A DNA stretch of 19,358 nt, from the NCBI GenBank assembly GCA_029933295.1, contig JAOZOL010000010.1:1-19358 (forward strand), in the 5' to 3' direction. The notes under the pieces were generated by a model. It was not told the origin of the DNA and made no database searches. It was given only the letters and a program-made list of their open reading frames with translations. How positions within the stretch are numbered: position 1 is the first letter of the stretch; every line of letters begins with the position of its first letter. Of this stretch, positions 1 to 8,562 are shown piece after piece. The stretch is from Desulfobacterales bacterium (GTDB lineage: Bacteria > Desulfobacterota > Desulfobacteria > Desulfobacterales > Desulfosalsimonadaceae). The translations under genes and the position numbers were made by a program.

Positions 1-812
1 GGTTTTTCCATGGGAATCAGGTGGCCGGTATCTTTTAACATACGATATTTTCCATTGGGAAAAGTTTCAGCCACTTTTTTATAATCTATAAACTCTCTGT
101 TCACACTATTCTCACCTTCTACAACAAATACCGGACATTTTACCGCAGGAATAATCGGCCAGGGATCATAACCCATGCTGCCCATAAACAGCGACGCTTC
201 TTTTCTGGGATGACAGGCAAGCTCAAGGCCGCCGTTGTCAGACGGGATCATCCCGAATTGAACATACAATTCCAGCATTTCTTCATCCCATGCATGAAAA
301 AGGGGTTTTGTTGCCAGATATGATTTAACGTCTGCAATATCCTGCCAGTAATTTTTACGTTTGATGGCTTTGCCGGCCAGGGGATGCTGCTCAACCGTCA
401 TTTGAATCTTATAAAATTCCCGTGGTAAAAAAATGGGCTCAATTAATAATAATTTTTCGACCGGCAATCCGAATTTTCCGGCAGCAATTGCTATAATTGC
501 GCCGCCCATTGAATGGCCGACCATAAATGGAGACCTGATTTCCAGACGTTTACAGAATTCGGTCAAATCATGGGCAAGGATAAGCCAGTCCAGTCCGCCG
601 TTTTCAGGGTCGGCATCTCGGTGATCGCAGAAATACGGTGAAATAATATTAAATGAATCAGTCAGCTTTCGCGCAATGGGATGCCACAACCACGGTAAAA
701 AACCGGTGGCATGCATGAAAATAAGGGTGGGGCCATTGCCTTCATATGATAAATATTGAAGGGATGTATCTCCGATATTCACTGACTTTAAAACCGGTTC
801 ATTCCCTATCAT
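1..812 (-). CDS. Alpha/beta-fold hydrolase (C-terminus cut by window edge)
   Basis: A serine hydrolase of the alpha/beta-hydrolase fold; the substrate cannot be told from sequence. 270 residues are visible. The oxyanion-hole strand reads FMHATGF (residues 32-38), the nucleophile elbow is GHSMGG (99-104, Ser101), and the catalytic histidine lies in KDTGHLIPMEK (260-270, His264). The acid is not obvious: the expected strand reads VVEGENSVN, with no Asp in the usual place. The ATG at 812 follows a GAGGATTAGAG ribosome-binding site and lies 20 nt after the FTR-like stop, so it probably belongs to that transcript. The frame is open to base 1, and the histidine motif usually lies close to the C-terminus, so probably only a short tail is missing. 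There is no signal peptide, so it is likely cytoplasmic. Fold assignment is firm; an esterase or a C-C hydrolase role would be a guess. Confidence 0.88.
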   Translation of the reverse strand, partial: MIGNEPVLKSVNIGDTSLQYLSYEGNGPTLIFMHATGFLPWLWHPIARKLTDSFNIISPYFCDHRDADPENGGLDWLILAHDLTEFCKRLEIRSPFMVGHSMGGAIIAIAAGKFGLPVEKLLLIEPIFLPREFYKIQMTVEQHPLAGKAIKRKNYWQDIADVKSYLATKPLFHAWDEEMLELYVQFGMIPSDNGGLELACHPRKEASLFMGSMGYDPWPIIPAVKCPVFVVEGENSVNREFIDYKKVAETFPNGKYRMLKDTGHLIPMEK

Positions 813-832
813 CTCTAATCCTCAATAATACC

Positions 833-1165
833 CTAAAACAATAGTTTTTCAGGTGGTCTTCTTTCCGGAACATACTTTTTTTCTACCCTGCCGGAGTTCC
901 ATTCATCGGAAACATACAGACTGCAATAACAGCTTCCGAATTCTTCAACATCAGCAGTTCTGTAAACACATGGGCAAATAATATCCTTATCATGATCTCG
1001 ATCACCGGAAGAAAGCCGGCAGGGACAAGACATGTATCCATAACGATCTTTGTTGGCGATAAGGCCTTCCAGCAGTTCCAACACAAGGGCTTTATCCTTA
1101 TTAAAAAAATACCCTTTTGGTTCCTGATTTTTTTTTAATTGTTCATAAAGTTGTTCAACATTCAT
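833..1165 (-). CDS. Ferredoxin:thioredoxin reductase catalytic-chain-like protein
   Basis: A 110-residue protein with the six-cysteine signature of the FTR catalytic subunit: CPC (47-49), CPC (64-66) and CYC (79-81). In the known family four of these cysteines hold a [4Fe-4S] cluster and two form the redox-active disulfide that passes ferredoxin electrons to a thioredoxin-type partner. Two things differ from the cyanobacterial/plant form: the spacings are 14 and 12 residues instead of 16 and 8, and the third motif is CYC rather than CHC, so the active-site histidine is a tyrosine. No FTR variable chain is nearby. Its ATG overlaps the stop of the glutaredoxin gene (ATGA, 1162-1165), so the two are translationally coupled and the glutaredoxin is the obvious candidate partner. 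Family assignment is strong; the electron donor and target are inferred. Confidence 0.88.
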   Translation of the reverse strand: MNVEQLYEQLKKNQEPKGYFFNKDKALVLELLEGLIANKDRYGYMSCPCRLSSGDRDHDKDIICPCVYRTADVEEFGSCYCSLYVSDEWNSGRVEKKYVPERRPPEKLLF

Positions 1166-1425
1166 GACAGGCCCAGCGCCTCCTTTATTTCATTTTCCTT
1201 ATACCCGATAATCACTTTTTCACCGATCTGAATCGTTGGGAATGAGCATTTCGGGTTGATTTTTTTCACATCTTCTAAAATAGCTTTGCGTTTCTCACCT
1301 TCAAGCAAGTCGACATCAACAAATTCGTAAACAATTTCGCACTCACTTAAAAAACGTTTGGTGGCTTTGCAATGCCCACAGGTGCTTAATGTATAAATCA
1401 TAACCGTTGAATCAGAATCTACCAT
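1162..1425 (-). CDS. Glutaredoxin/NrdH-like redoxin (CGHC)
   Basis: An 87-residue thioredoxin-fold protein. The N-terminal strand TVMIYTLSTCGHCKATKRFL carries the dithiol motif CGHC (16-19). The cis-proline loop is FPT (62-64), followed by the GYKENEI segment (74-80) typical of small glutaredoxins. Two extra cysteines sit at positions 29 and 60. The start has a clear AGGAG seven bases upstream of the ATG, and a consensus TATAAT -10 lies about 45 bases upstream, so this is the first gene of the Grx-FTR-hydrolase transcript. The coupling to an FTR-like reductase suggests this redoxin is reduced by ferredoxin through the Fe-S protein rather than by glutathione or NADPH; that is inference from adjacency. 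Downstream targets are unknown. Confidence 0.9.
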   Translation of the reverse strand: MVDSDSTVMIYTLSTCGHCKATKRFLSECEIVYEFVDVDLLEGEKRKAILEDVKKINPKCSFPTIQIGEKVIIGYKENEIKEALGLS

Positions 1426-1469
1426 TGCAGGACTCCTTTGTTACATTATATTTAATACCTGAATTTATG

Positions 1470-1499
1470 ATTATAACTTAAACTGCATATAACTTACAA
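1470..1499 (-). promoter_or_regulatory. Probable sigma70 promoter for the glutaredoxin-FTR transcript
   Basis: On the minus strand a perfect TATAAT -10 (1470-1475) lies 18 bp from TTGTAA (1494-1499), a 4-of-6 match to the -35 consensus. The ribosome-binding site and ATG of the glutaredoxin gene follow. A second TATAAT at 1445-1450 is a weaker alternative without a good -35 box. Predicted by eye only. Confidence 0.5.
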
Positions 1500-1508
1500 A
1501 TAAAAATT

Positions 1509-1568
1509 GCGGAGCGAAGCGACATCATTATTCAATGTTCAACGTTGGATGTTGGACGTTCGATGTTC
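1509..1568. repeat. Degenerate 7-bp tandem repeat plus 15-bp GC-rich tag
   Basis: On the plus strand six consecutive heptamers run from 1527 to 1568: ATTATTC, AATGTTC, AACGTTG, GATGTTG, GACGTTC, GATGTTC. The consensus is RAYGTTS. They are preceded at 1509-1523 by GCGGAGCGAAGCGAC. The array overlaps the 3' end of uvrC, supplies its stop codon (1539-1541) and encodes its last nine residues. The shape suggests a dispersed intergenic repeat that has grown into the gene end, but copy number elsewhere cannot be seen here. Confidence 0.6.
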
Positions 1569-3380
1569 AGTCAGTGCAGATTTAATGGCCTCTGCCACTT
1601 TCCGGTTAATTCCGGAAACTTCGGTCAGTTCTTCAATGGATGCATCACGGATCTTTTTAAAACTTTTAAATTGCTTCAACAGCGCTGCTTTGCGCTTTTT
1701 GCCGATTCCGGAGATGTCATCAAGGCAAGAGTGTAAAGCGGTTTTACTTCTTGTCCGGCGGTGAAACGCAATGGCATATCGGTGTGCTTCATCCCGAATG
1801 CGCTGCAAAAAAAACAATGTTTCAATTTCTTTACCAAAGTTAACCGGATTTGCCCTGCCGGGTTTATACACTTTGTCCTGGGTTTCATTGCGGGTTACGT
1901 CTTTTTTTGCAATTCCGATCACATCAAATCTGTTTTTCAGTCCAAGATTATCCAGAACAGACATGGCAATATTCAATTGCCCCTTCCCGCCATCCACCAT
2001 AAGGACATCAGGAAAATCTATATTTTTAGTATTTTTTTTAAACCGTCTTTCCAGAACTTCCCGCATACAGGCATAATCATCCTGAATATCAACATTTTTT
2101 ATGGTATATCGGCGATAAGACGATTTTTTCGGTTTTCCGTTAACAAACACAACCATACCGGCAACCAGATTTTTCCCGGACAATCCTGAATTATCAAAAC
2201 ACTCAATTCGTTCGGGAAAACTGTTCAACCGGAGTCGCTTCTCTACCCTCAAAAGAATGGCTTTACCGGCTGAGGCTTCTTCAATAATACTTTTCAGGCG
2301 GGTTTGTGCATTTTCATTCGCCATTTTTATAAGCCGTACTTTATCGCCCCGTATTGGATACAGAATTTTAACGGTTGCCTGTTTTTTGATTGAAAACCAT
2401 TCTCCAAATATGTCGGCATCCTTAAACCCAAACGGAATAATAATCTCTTTGGGAATATAATCAGATCCCACATAATATTGCCGGAAAAATGCTCTTACAA
2501 TTTCATTATCAGCAGATATGGCATCTTTAAAAACAAACTGCCGGACCCCCTGGAGAAACCCTTTTCGGACGATCAATACAACAACCAGCGCATATTCTTC
2601 TTTTCGTGCGACGCCGATCACATCCCGGTCAATGAAATCCGAGGCCACGACAACCTGCTTTTCCATTGTTTTTTCCAGGGCAAAAATTTTATCCCGAAGA
2701 AACGCGGCTTCTTCAAATTTCTGTTTTTTTGAAGCCGCCATCATTTCTTTTTTTAATTTATGAACCAATTCATGGGTCCGGCCGTTTAAAAACAGCCGAA
2801 CCTCATTGACTATTTTTTCATACATCCGTTTATCAACAAGATAACAGCACGGACCGTGACATGCCCCCATTTGATAATTCAGGCAAGGCCTGGAGCGTTT
2901 TTTAACTTCCGGAGAGATACATTTTCTTAATTTAAATGTCCTGTTAATGAGTTTCACCGTCTGTTTCACTGCACCGGCTGAGGCATAAGGCCCAAAATAG
3001 ACGGCATTGTCATTTTTAACCCGTCGAACGATTTTAAGGCAGGGATATTCGCTTTTTATATCAATTTTTATGGACGGGTAGCGTTTATCATCTTTTAATA
3101 TAACATTATACCGTGGTTTATAATGTTTGATCAGGTTTGATTCAAGGATGAGTGCTTCTTTTTCAGACGCGGTCAGGATGGTTTCAAAGGATGCAATTTT
3201 TTTTACCAGGACACCCGTCTTCATATCATGGTGAGATCCCCTTGCAAAATAGGAGGCCATCCGCTTCTTCAGATTTGCGGCCTTTCCTGCATATATCACC
3301 GTCCCGGCTATATCCTTCATAAGATACACGCCCGGCCCTGACGACACGAAATCTAATTTTGCTAAAAGTGAATTTTTCAT
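1539..3380 (-). CDS. uvrC: UvrABC excinuclease subunit C
   Basis: The incision nuclease of nucleotide excision repair, cutting 3' then 5' of a lesion after loading by UvrB. It has 613 residues, close to the E. coli length of 610. Domains in order: GIY-YIG nuclease (about 12-95; GVYLM at 17-21 and VIYAGKA at 28-34); a cysteine cluster at C154, C166, C174 and C178 that corresponds to the [4Fe-4S] ligands; UVR motif (about 215-238, KKQKFEEAAFLRDKI); RNase H-like 5' nuclease with D396 (CFDNSGL), D463 (VDGGKGQL) and H533 (RDEAHRYAI); and tandem helix-hairpin-helix motifs (about 553-602). It begins one base after the uvrB stop with no good ribosome-binding site, so translation is probably coupled. 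The last nine residues (EHRTSNIQR) are encoded by the heptamer repeat and are unlikely to matter for function. Confidence 0.98.
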   Translation of the reverse strand: MKNSLLAKLDFVSSGPGVYLMKDIAGTVIYAGKAANLKKRMASYFARGSHHDMKTGVLVKKIASFETILTASEKEALILESNLIKHYKPRYNVILKDDKRYPSIKIDIKSEYPCLKIVRRVKNDNAVYFGPYASAGAVKQTVKLINRTFKLRKCISPEVKKRSRPCLNYQMGACHGPCCYLVDKRMYEKIVNEVRLFLNGRTHELVHKLKKEMMAASKKQKFEEAAFLRDKIFALEKTMEKQVVVASDFIDRDVIGVARKEEYALVVVLIVRKGFLQGVRQFVFKDAISADNEIVRAFFRQYYVGSDYIPKEIIIPFGFKDADIFGEWFSIKKQATVKILYPIRGDKVRLIKMANENAQTRLKSIIEEASAGKAILLRVEKRLRLNSFPERIECFDNSGLSGKNLVAGMVVFVNGKPKKSSYRRYTIKNVDIQDDYACMREVLERRFKKNTKNIDFPDVLMVDGGKGQLNIAMSVLDNLGLKNRFDVIGIAKKDVTRNETQDKVYKPGRANPVNFGKEIETLFFLQRIRDEAHRYAIAFHRRTRSKTALHSCLDDISGIGKKRKAALLKQFKSFKKIRDASIEELTEVSGINRKVAEAIKSALTEHRTSNIQR

Positions 3381-3381
3381 T

Positions 3382-5388
3382 TCAGGTTATTTCAAAATCA
3401 AACAAAATCATTTTTTTCAGTTCCTTGATGCGATCTCTCAGCTTTGCTGCTTTTTCAAACTCAAGTCCTTTGGCCGCATCATTCATCTTTTTTTCCAATA
3501 CAGCGATCTGAGCCTCTAAATTATTATTTGATGCGTATACCGACAGAGACTCTTCAACCTGGGGAGGCTGCTCTTCGGATTGGGGAGAATATTCGGATAC
3601 AAAAACAGATTCAATTTCTTTTTTAATGGTCGTTGGTACAATATTGTGGTCTTTATTAAATTTTTTCTGAATTTTTCTGCGCCGCAGGGTTTCATCGGAT
3701 GTCTGTTGCATGGATTTCGTAACAACTTCTGCATACATCAAAACCTTGCCGTTAATATTTCGAGACGCGCGCCCGCATGTCTGGATCAATGATCGCGTTG
3801 AGCGAAGAAATCCTTCTTTGTCCGCATCAAGTATGGCGACCAGGGAGACTTCAGGGATATCCAACCCCTCCCGGAGCAGATTAATTCCGATCAGCACATC
3901 AAATTCACCGGTTCGCAAGTCATGTATGATATCTATCCGTTCCAGGGTTTTAATGTCCGAGTGAAGATATCTGACCGATATCCCGAGATCAGCGTAATAA
4001 TCGGTTAAGTCTTCGGCCATCCGTTTGGTTAATGTTGTGACAAGGACTCTTTCATTTTTTTCGATTCGAAGCTGAATCTCTTCAAACAGGTCATCCACCT
4101 GAGTCTTTGCATCACGAATTTCAATAATCGGATCGATTAATCCCGTGGGTCTGACAATTTGTTCGGCAATGGCGTCCCCGGCCATTTCAAGTTCATAATC
4201 GGCCGGCGTTGCCGACACATAAATAACCTGCGCGACCCTTGATTTGAATTCATCGAATCGCAAGGGTCGGTTATCCAAGGCTGACGGAAGCCTGAACCCG
4301 TAAGACACGAGGGTTTCCTTCCGGGACCGGTCCCCCTTATACATACCTCTTACCTGGGGGACGGCAATGTGACTCTCATCAATAAACAGCAGATAATCAT
4401 CCGGAAAATAATCGAGCAGCGTGGGGGGAGGTTCTCCCTGAGCCCTCCCGGTAATATGGCGGGAATAGTTTTCAATACCATTGCAATACCCGATCTCCTG
4501 AATCATTTCCAGATCAAAATTCGTTCTCTCTTCGATCCGCTGGGCTTCAATTAATTTGTTTTCATTATAAAAAAACTCCATGCGATCTTTTAATTCTGTT
4601 TTAACAACTTCAACTACCCTCTTTCTTGTTCGCTGCCGGGTAACATAATGGCTTGCCGGATAAATGGTCAACCGGTTCACCTTTTTTTTTGTATTGCCCG
4701 TGAGCGGATCAATCTCTGAAATCCCTTCAATGGTATCGCCAAAAAATTCTATCCGAATTGCCGTATCTTCTTCATACGCCGGAAAAATCTCAACACGCTC
4801 CCCCCTGACCCGAAAAACACCCCGAAAAAAATCCGTGTCATTTCTGTCATATTGCATGGCAATCAAAGACGACAGCAATTGCTCCCTTGATAAATCTTTA
4901 TTCTTTTCAAGTTCAAGCCGCATTGCCAGATAATCCTCCGGTGCGCCGAGACCGAAAATACAGGACACACTGGAGACAACAAGAACATCATCTCTCGACA
5001 GGACCGAGCGTGTCGCAGAATGACGCATCTTGTCAATCATATCATTGATGGAAGAATCTTTCTGGATATAGGTGTCGGAAACAGGAAGATAGGCTTCGGG
5101 CTGATAATAATCATAATAACTGACAAAATACTCCACAGCGTTATCCGGAAACAGGGCTTTGAATTCGCCGTAAAGTTGGGCTGCAAGAGTCTTGTTGGGG
5201 GCTATGACAAGGGTAGGCTTTTGGACGGTCTCAATAATATTGGCCATGGTAAATGTTTTGCCGGAGCCGGTAACCCCCAGCAAAACCTGATTTTTTTTAC
5301 CGGATGACACCCCCCGGCTCAGTAATTTGATAGCCCTGGGCTGATCACCCTTTGGAGTCATTTCCGAAACTAATTTAAATCGGGACAT
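3382..5388 (-). CDS. uvrB: UvrABC excinuclease subunit B
   Basis: The damage-verifying helicase-fold ATPase of nucleotide excision repair, which takes DNA from UvrA and recruits UvrC. The 668 residues match the usual length. Visible features: Walker A GVTGSGKT (38-45); the aromatic beta-hairpin that probes the strand ([10 protein letters not shown], 91-100); Walker B as DESH (337-340) in the family-typical form; helicase motif VSATP (391-395); the C-terminal helicase lobe with [10 protein letters not shown] and QTCGRASRN; and a C-terminal UVR domain (about 627-660, [14 protein letters not shown]) that pairs with the UVR motif of UvrC. The ATG at 5388 is seven bases past the cysS stop. The ribosome-binding site is poor, so coupling with cysS is likely. 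uvrA is not in the window. Confidence 0.98.
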   Translation of the reverse strand: MSRFKLVSEMTPKGDQPRAIKLLSRGVSSGKKNQVLLGVTGSGKTFTMANIIETVQKPTLVIAPNKTLAAQLYGEFKALFPDNAVEYFVSYYDYYQPEAYLPVSDTYIQKDSSINDMIDKMRHSATRSVLSRDDVLVVSSVSCIFGLGAPEDYLAMRLELEKNKDLSREQLLSSLIAMQYDRNDTDFFRGVFRVRGERVEIFPAYEEDTAIRIEFFGDTIEGISEIDPLTGNTKKKVNRLTIYPASHYVTRQRTRKRVVEVVKTELKDRMEFFYNENKLIEAQRIEERTNFDLEMIQEIGYCNGIENYSRHITGRAQGEPPPTLLDYFPDDYLLFIDESHIAVPQVRGMYKGDRSRKETLVSYGFRLPSALDNRPLRFDEFKSRVAQVIYVSATPADYELEMAGDAIAEQIVRPTGLIDPIIEIRDAKTQVDDLFEEIQLRIEKNERVLVTTLTKRMAEDLTDYYADLGISVRYLHSDIKTLERIDIIHDLRTGEFDVLIGINLLREGLDIPEVSLVAILDADKEGFLRSTRSLIQTCGRASRNINGKVLMYAEVVTKSMQQTSDETLRRRKIQKKFNKDHNIVPTTIKKEIESVFVSEYSPQSEEQPPQVEESLSVYASNNNLEAQIAVLEKKMNDAAKGLEFEKAAKLRDRIKELKKMILFDFEIT

Positions 5389-5395
5389 GATCTGA

Positions 5396-6859
5396 TTATG
5401 ATATCACTTTCCAGATGGTTCCGTCGGGACGGTCTTCGATATCTATATTCATTTCTTTTAACTGGTCTCTTAAAAGGTCAGCCTTTTTAAAATCCTTTGC
5501 CTTTCTTGCTTCATCCCGTTCTTTTACCATTTTTTCGATCATATCACTGTCAATGGCTTGTTTTTCTATGACGTGCTCTTTTTTCAGTGCAAAGTATGCC
5601 CCAGGCGATTCAGATAATATACCTAGAATTTTTCCCATTTTAAGAATATGCAGACAATTCTTGTAAATCGTTTTTTGAGCAGCAGAAGCACCGGATTCTT
5701 CAGCTTCATCAAGGGCTCTGTTTGTGGTTCGAACCGTTTCATAAAGTACGCCCAGCCCCTGGGCGGTATTAAAATCATCGTCCATGGCATTGCAAAATAA
5801 CTGCCATGCATCTTCTTGTATCCCGGGCCCGCCATCGCCATCCTGAAAATCTTTATCCGGTAAAGCGCCCAGATATTTTTTAACACGGTCAAGAAGCGCA
5901 TATATTTTGTCAAGGCCGATGACCGCCTCCCTGATGGCCTGATCCGTGAAATCCACCGGCGACCGATAATGATGGGAAAGCAGAAAAAGCCTTATGGCTT
6001 CCGGGTGATACAATTGCAACATATCCTTGATCATTAAAAAATTACCAAGGGATTTGGACATTTTTTCATGATTGATATTTACAAAACCATTGTGAACCCA
6101 GTATTTAACGAAGGTCTTGCCGGATGCAGCCTCAGATTGGGCAATTTCATTTTCATGATGCGGAAAAATCAAATCCTTTCCACCACCATGGATATCAAAA
6201 CTCGCGCCCAGATAATGTTCGCTCATGGCTGAACATTCAATATGCCAGCCCGGACGACCTTTCCCCCAGGGACTGTCCCAGACAGGTTCATTCGGCTTTG
6301 ACGCTTTCCATAAAACAAAATCAAAGGGATTTTGCTTTCGTTTATCAATTTTCACACGGGCGCCGGCCTCCATATCCTCAAGCTTTCTCCCGGAAAGCTT
6401 TCCATACCCCTTGAACAAAGAAACGGAAAAAAAGACATCTCCGTTAACGGCATAGGCATATCCTTTTTCAACCAGGATCTCAACGATTCGAATAATCTGA
6501 TCAATATGCTCCGTGGCTTTCGGTTCAATGCCTGGACGCAGCACATTTAATGCGTCCATGTCATGATGAAATTCATTAATATATTTTTCAGCCAGGGAAT
6601 CCGTGGTTACACCCAGCTCATTGGATCGATTGATTATCTTATCATCCACATCCGTAAAATTCCGGACATAGGTTACGTCATATCCCGCGTATGTCAGGTA
6701 CCTGTAAATCACATCAAACACGATGATGGATCTTGCATGTCCGATATGACTGGAGTCATAAACGGTGGGCCCGCAGACATACATTTTAACATGTCCGGGT
6801 TCCAGCGGTTCAAAGGCTTCCTTGGCTCGACTTAATGTATTATATATTTGAATGGTCAT
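5396..6859 (-). CDS. cysS: Cysteinyl-tRNA synthetase
   Basis: Class I aminoacyl-tRNA synthetase that charges tRNA-Cys, cytoplasmic. Taking the ATG at 6859 gives 487 residues. HIGH is at 38-41 and KMSKS at 266-270. The zinc site that selects cysteine is complete: C29, C209, H234 and E238 (the last two within [10 protein letters not shown]). A longer reading from a TTG at 6877 would overlap ispF by 8 nt. The ATG at 6859 is preferred because TGAGGA lies seven bases upstream and the protein then starts [10 protein letters not shown], as is usual. It sits 10 nt after ispF and 7 nt before uvrB. The C-terminal tail keeps the usual basic anticodon-domain segment ending in [12 protein letters not shown] and a short cap. 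Confidence 0.97.
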   Translation of the reverse strand: MTIQIYNTLSRAKEAFEPLEPGHVKMYVCGPTVYDSSHIGHARSIIVFDVIYRYLTYAGYDVTYVRNFTDVDDKIINRSNELGVTTDSLAEKYINEFHHDMDALNVLRPGIEPKATEHIDQIIRIVEILVEKGYAYAVNGDVFFSVSLFKGYGKLSGRKLEDMEAGARVKIDKRKQNPFDFVLWKASKPNEPVWDSPWGKGRPGWHIECSAMSEHYLGASFDIHGGGKDLIFPHHENEIAQSEAASGKTFVKYWVHNGFVNINHEKMSKSLGNFLMIKDMLQLYHPEAIRLFLLSHHYRSPVDFTDQAIREAVIGLDKIYALLDRVKKYLGALPDKDFQDGDGGPGIQEDAWQLFCNAMDDDFNTAQGLGVLYETVRTTNRALDEAEESGASAAQKTIYKNCLHILKMGKILGILSESPGAYFALKKEHVIEKQAIDSDMIEKMVKERDEARKAKDFKKADLLRDQLKEMNIDIEDRPDGTIWKVIS

Positions 6860-6869
6860 AGAGGTTTCC

Positions 6870-7337
6870 TCAGGCAATCAACACCACACACATGGCCGCA
6901 ATCCCCTCTTTTTTCCCGATAAAGCCCAGCCCCTCGGCAGTTGTTGCTTTAATATTCACCTTACCGGGGTCGATTGAAACGGTCGTTGCGATGATTTTTT
7001 TCATTTTATCTGAAAATGGTGAGATTTTCGGTGATTGTGCAAAAATCGTTGAATCAATATTGAATATGTCAGGGTATTGCTTCCTGACCATTTCCCATGT
7101 TTTTGAAAGCAGCACAACGCTTGAAATATTTTTATAGATCGGGTCGGTATCGGAAAAATGCTGCCCGATATCTCCCATGCCTGCCGCCCCTAAAAGTGCG
7201 TCACACAGGGCATGCAACAATACATCCGCATCGGAATGGCCGTCCAGTCCTCTGTCATAGGGAATTTCAACCCCTCCTATGATCAGCGGTCTTCCTGTAA
7301 CCAGCCGATGAATATCATATCCTATGCCGATGCGCAT
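6870..7337 (-). CDS. ispF: 2-C-methyl-D-erythritol 2,4-cyclodiphosphate synthase
   Basis: A step of the non-mevalonate (MEP) isoprenoid pathway: closes CDP-methylerythritol 2-phosphate to the cyclodiphosphate with release of CMP. 155 residues, normal length. The metal ligands D8, H10 and H42 are all present (GYDIH; VLLHALCD), with the GHSDADV, IGQHFSDTDP and KATTAEGLGFIG signatures in order. It works as a homotrimer in known cases. It precedes cysS by 10 nt, an arrangement seen in many bacteria. ispD, its common partner, is not adjacent here; instead a SWIM zinc-finger gene lies 45 nt upstream. The ATG has only an A-rich leader and no clear Shine-Dalgarno sequence. Confidence 0.97.
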   Translation of the reverse strand: MRIGIGYDIHRLVTGRPLIIGGVEIPYDRGLDGHSDADVLLHALCDALLGAAGMGDIGQHFSDTDPIYKNISSVVLLSKTWEMVRKQYPDIFNIDSTIFAQSPKISPFSDKMKKIIATTVSIDPGKVNIKATTAEGLGFIGKKEGIAAMCVVLIA

Positions 7338-7382
7338 TTTTATTTTAATCCGGTTTAAATATATGGTTTAAAAAAACAACGA

Positions 7383-7730
7383 CTATAACAAAAAAAGACG
7401 ACGATCATTTTTTTCCGCGACAGGGATTGCAATATTTCTTTTCAAATGCGCTATGTATTCTATGATAACAGCAACCGCATGTGCGCATGCATGCTCGGCG
7501 CTGTTGCAGGAACAATCAGTGGTTATCTCGTCCGCGTTACATTCGACTCGGGTTGAAAATATTTCTTCGGCTTCTACCCAGGCGAGTATCCCACCGCTTT
7601 TTGTGAGTGCCAGCTGCTTCACATTGCCTTCCTGCTGGTATTTCTGTCCTTCCTGAACGGTTTTTTTCCCGGCCCAGAGAATAAGATCGCTCCAGGTTAA
7701 TTCACTAAATTGATTGACTGATGGATTCAT
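7383..7730 (-). CDS. Short SWIM zinc-finger protein, possibly C-terminally truncated
   Basis: A 115-residue protein with a SWIM-type zinc finger: C73-x-C75 followed after six residues by C82-x-H84 (DCSCNSAEHACAHAVAV). SWIM fingers are small DNA- or protein-binding modules found in SWI2/SNF2 ATPases and MuDR transposases, and in bacterial proteins of unknown role. The N-terminal part (WSDLILWAGKKTVQEGQKYQ) looks like the usual lead-in to the finger. The protein ends abruptly after DRRLFLL in a T-rich stretch. My recollection is that related bacterial proteins continue past this point with an acidic linker and more sequence, so this copy may be cut short; this is not proven. It sits 27 nt after the HDAC-like gene and 45 nt before ispF, on the same strand. 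Function unknown. Confidence 0.75.
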   Translation of the reverse strand: MNPSVNQFSELTWSDLILWAGKKTVQEGQKYQQEGNVKQLALTKSGGILAWVEAEEIFSTRVECNADEITTDCSCNSAEHACAHAVAVIIEYIAHLKRNIAIPVAEKNDRRLFLL

Positions 7731-7757
7731 TGTATCTTACCAAAACAGTTTAAATGT

Positions 7758-8504
7758 TTACATCTGTGACAGGCCATTAAGTAATGCGGTCACATTTTGC
7801 CCTAAAACTTCATGATTATATCCGCCTTCGAGGATGGCAAAACAGCCGCCGCCGAATTGTGCTGCGGCATCTATTACCATGCGTCCGATTTCAAAATAAT
7901 CATCAGTGGCCAGAAGGCCGCCCCAGTCATCCAAATGGTTGTCAAACCCGGCTGAAATACCAATGATATCTGCCTCTTTTTGATAAAGTGCTGCTTTGAC
8001 TTCAGCTAAATAATCCGATCGATTGTTTTTTACCGGATTGCAGATCCGGACCCAGTCATTGTCGCCAAGGATATTCACCGTTCCATCTCCGTAATGAAGA
8101 TCAAAGTCCAGGATAAAAGCGGTATCAATAAGGCCTTCCGCTTTTAACGCCAACAATGCCACGGCCATGTTATTAAAATAACAAAACCCCCATGCGGTTT
8201 CAGCCGATGCGTGATGACCGGGTGGACGAATTAATCCAAAACATGGCTCATCAAGCCCCGTGTACGCTGACAGAATCGCACCACCGGCCGCCAATGCCGC
8301 TATTTCATATAACCCCTCGTTTTGCACATCATTGATATGGTCTCTGGTATGGGCACGTTCAAGCTGTCCGATGGTTGCCGGTGCCGGTGTCAGGAATTCA
8401 CAGTCAGCGGGAAGCGATTCAATCACCGATTCGATGCGTCCGCCGGCCGATGCCGGATCAGACGTATAGATGGAATAAAACAAATGATCAAATACAACCT
8501 TCAT
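7758..8504 (-). CDS. Histone-deacetylase/acetylpolyamine amidohydrolase family protein
   Basis: A zinc-dependent deacetylase-fold enzyme. With the start at 8504 it has 248 residues. Catalytic elements in order: PPGHHA (94-99) with the paired histidines H97/H98; DFDLHYGDG (133-141) with zinc ligands D135 and H137; GFDNH (187-190) with the third ligand D188; and GGY (227-229) with the transition-state tyrosine Y229. Bacterial members act on acetylated polyamines, small metabolites or lysines; the substrate here is not determinable. A longer reading starts at 8525, but its leader has no ribosome-binding site, while the ATG at 8504 has GAGA just upstream and gives the family-typical MKVVFDHLFYS start. 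It heads the run SWIM-ispF-cysS-uvrB-uvrC. A structured repeat lies between it and the gene upstream. Confidence 0.92.
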   Translation of the reverse strand: MKVVFDHLFYSIYTSDPASAGGRIESVIESLPADCEFLTPAPATIGQLERAHTRDHINDVQNEGLYEIAALAAGGAILSAYTGLDEPCFGLIRPPGHHASAETAWGFCYFNNMAVALLALKAEGLIDTAFILDFDLHYGDGTVNILGDNDWVRICNPVKNNRSDYLAEVKAALYQKEADIIGISAGFDNHLDDWGGLLATDDYFEIGRMVIDAAAQFGGGCFAILEGGYNHEVLGQNVTALLNGLSQM

Positions 8505-8562
8505 GCAAATCTCGCAAAAACCCATTATTGATGGATTTGAAAAAAGTCGAAAACCACCATAG

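Noticed and set aside
433..624. Plus-strand open frame opposite the alpha/beta hydrolase
   Set aside because: It is antisense to the GHSMGG region of a well-supported gene and has no recognisable motif or ribosome-binding site.
6860..6877. TTG start for cysS overlapping ispF
   Set aside because: The ATG at 6859 has TGAGGA at proper spacing and gives the usual N-terminus.
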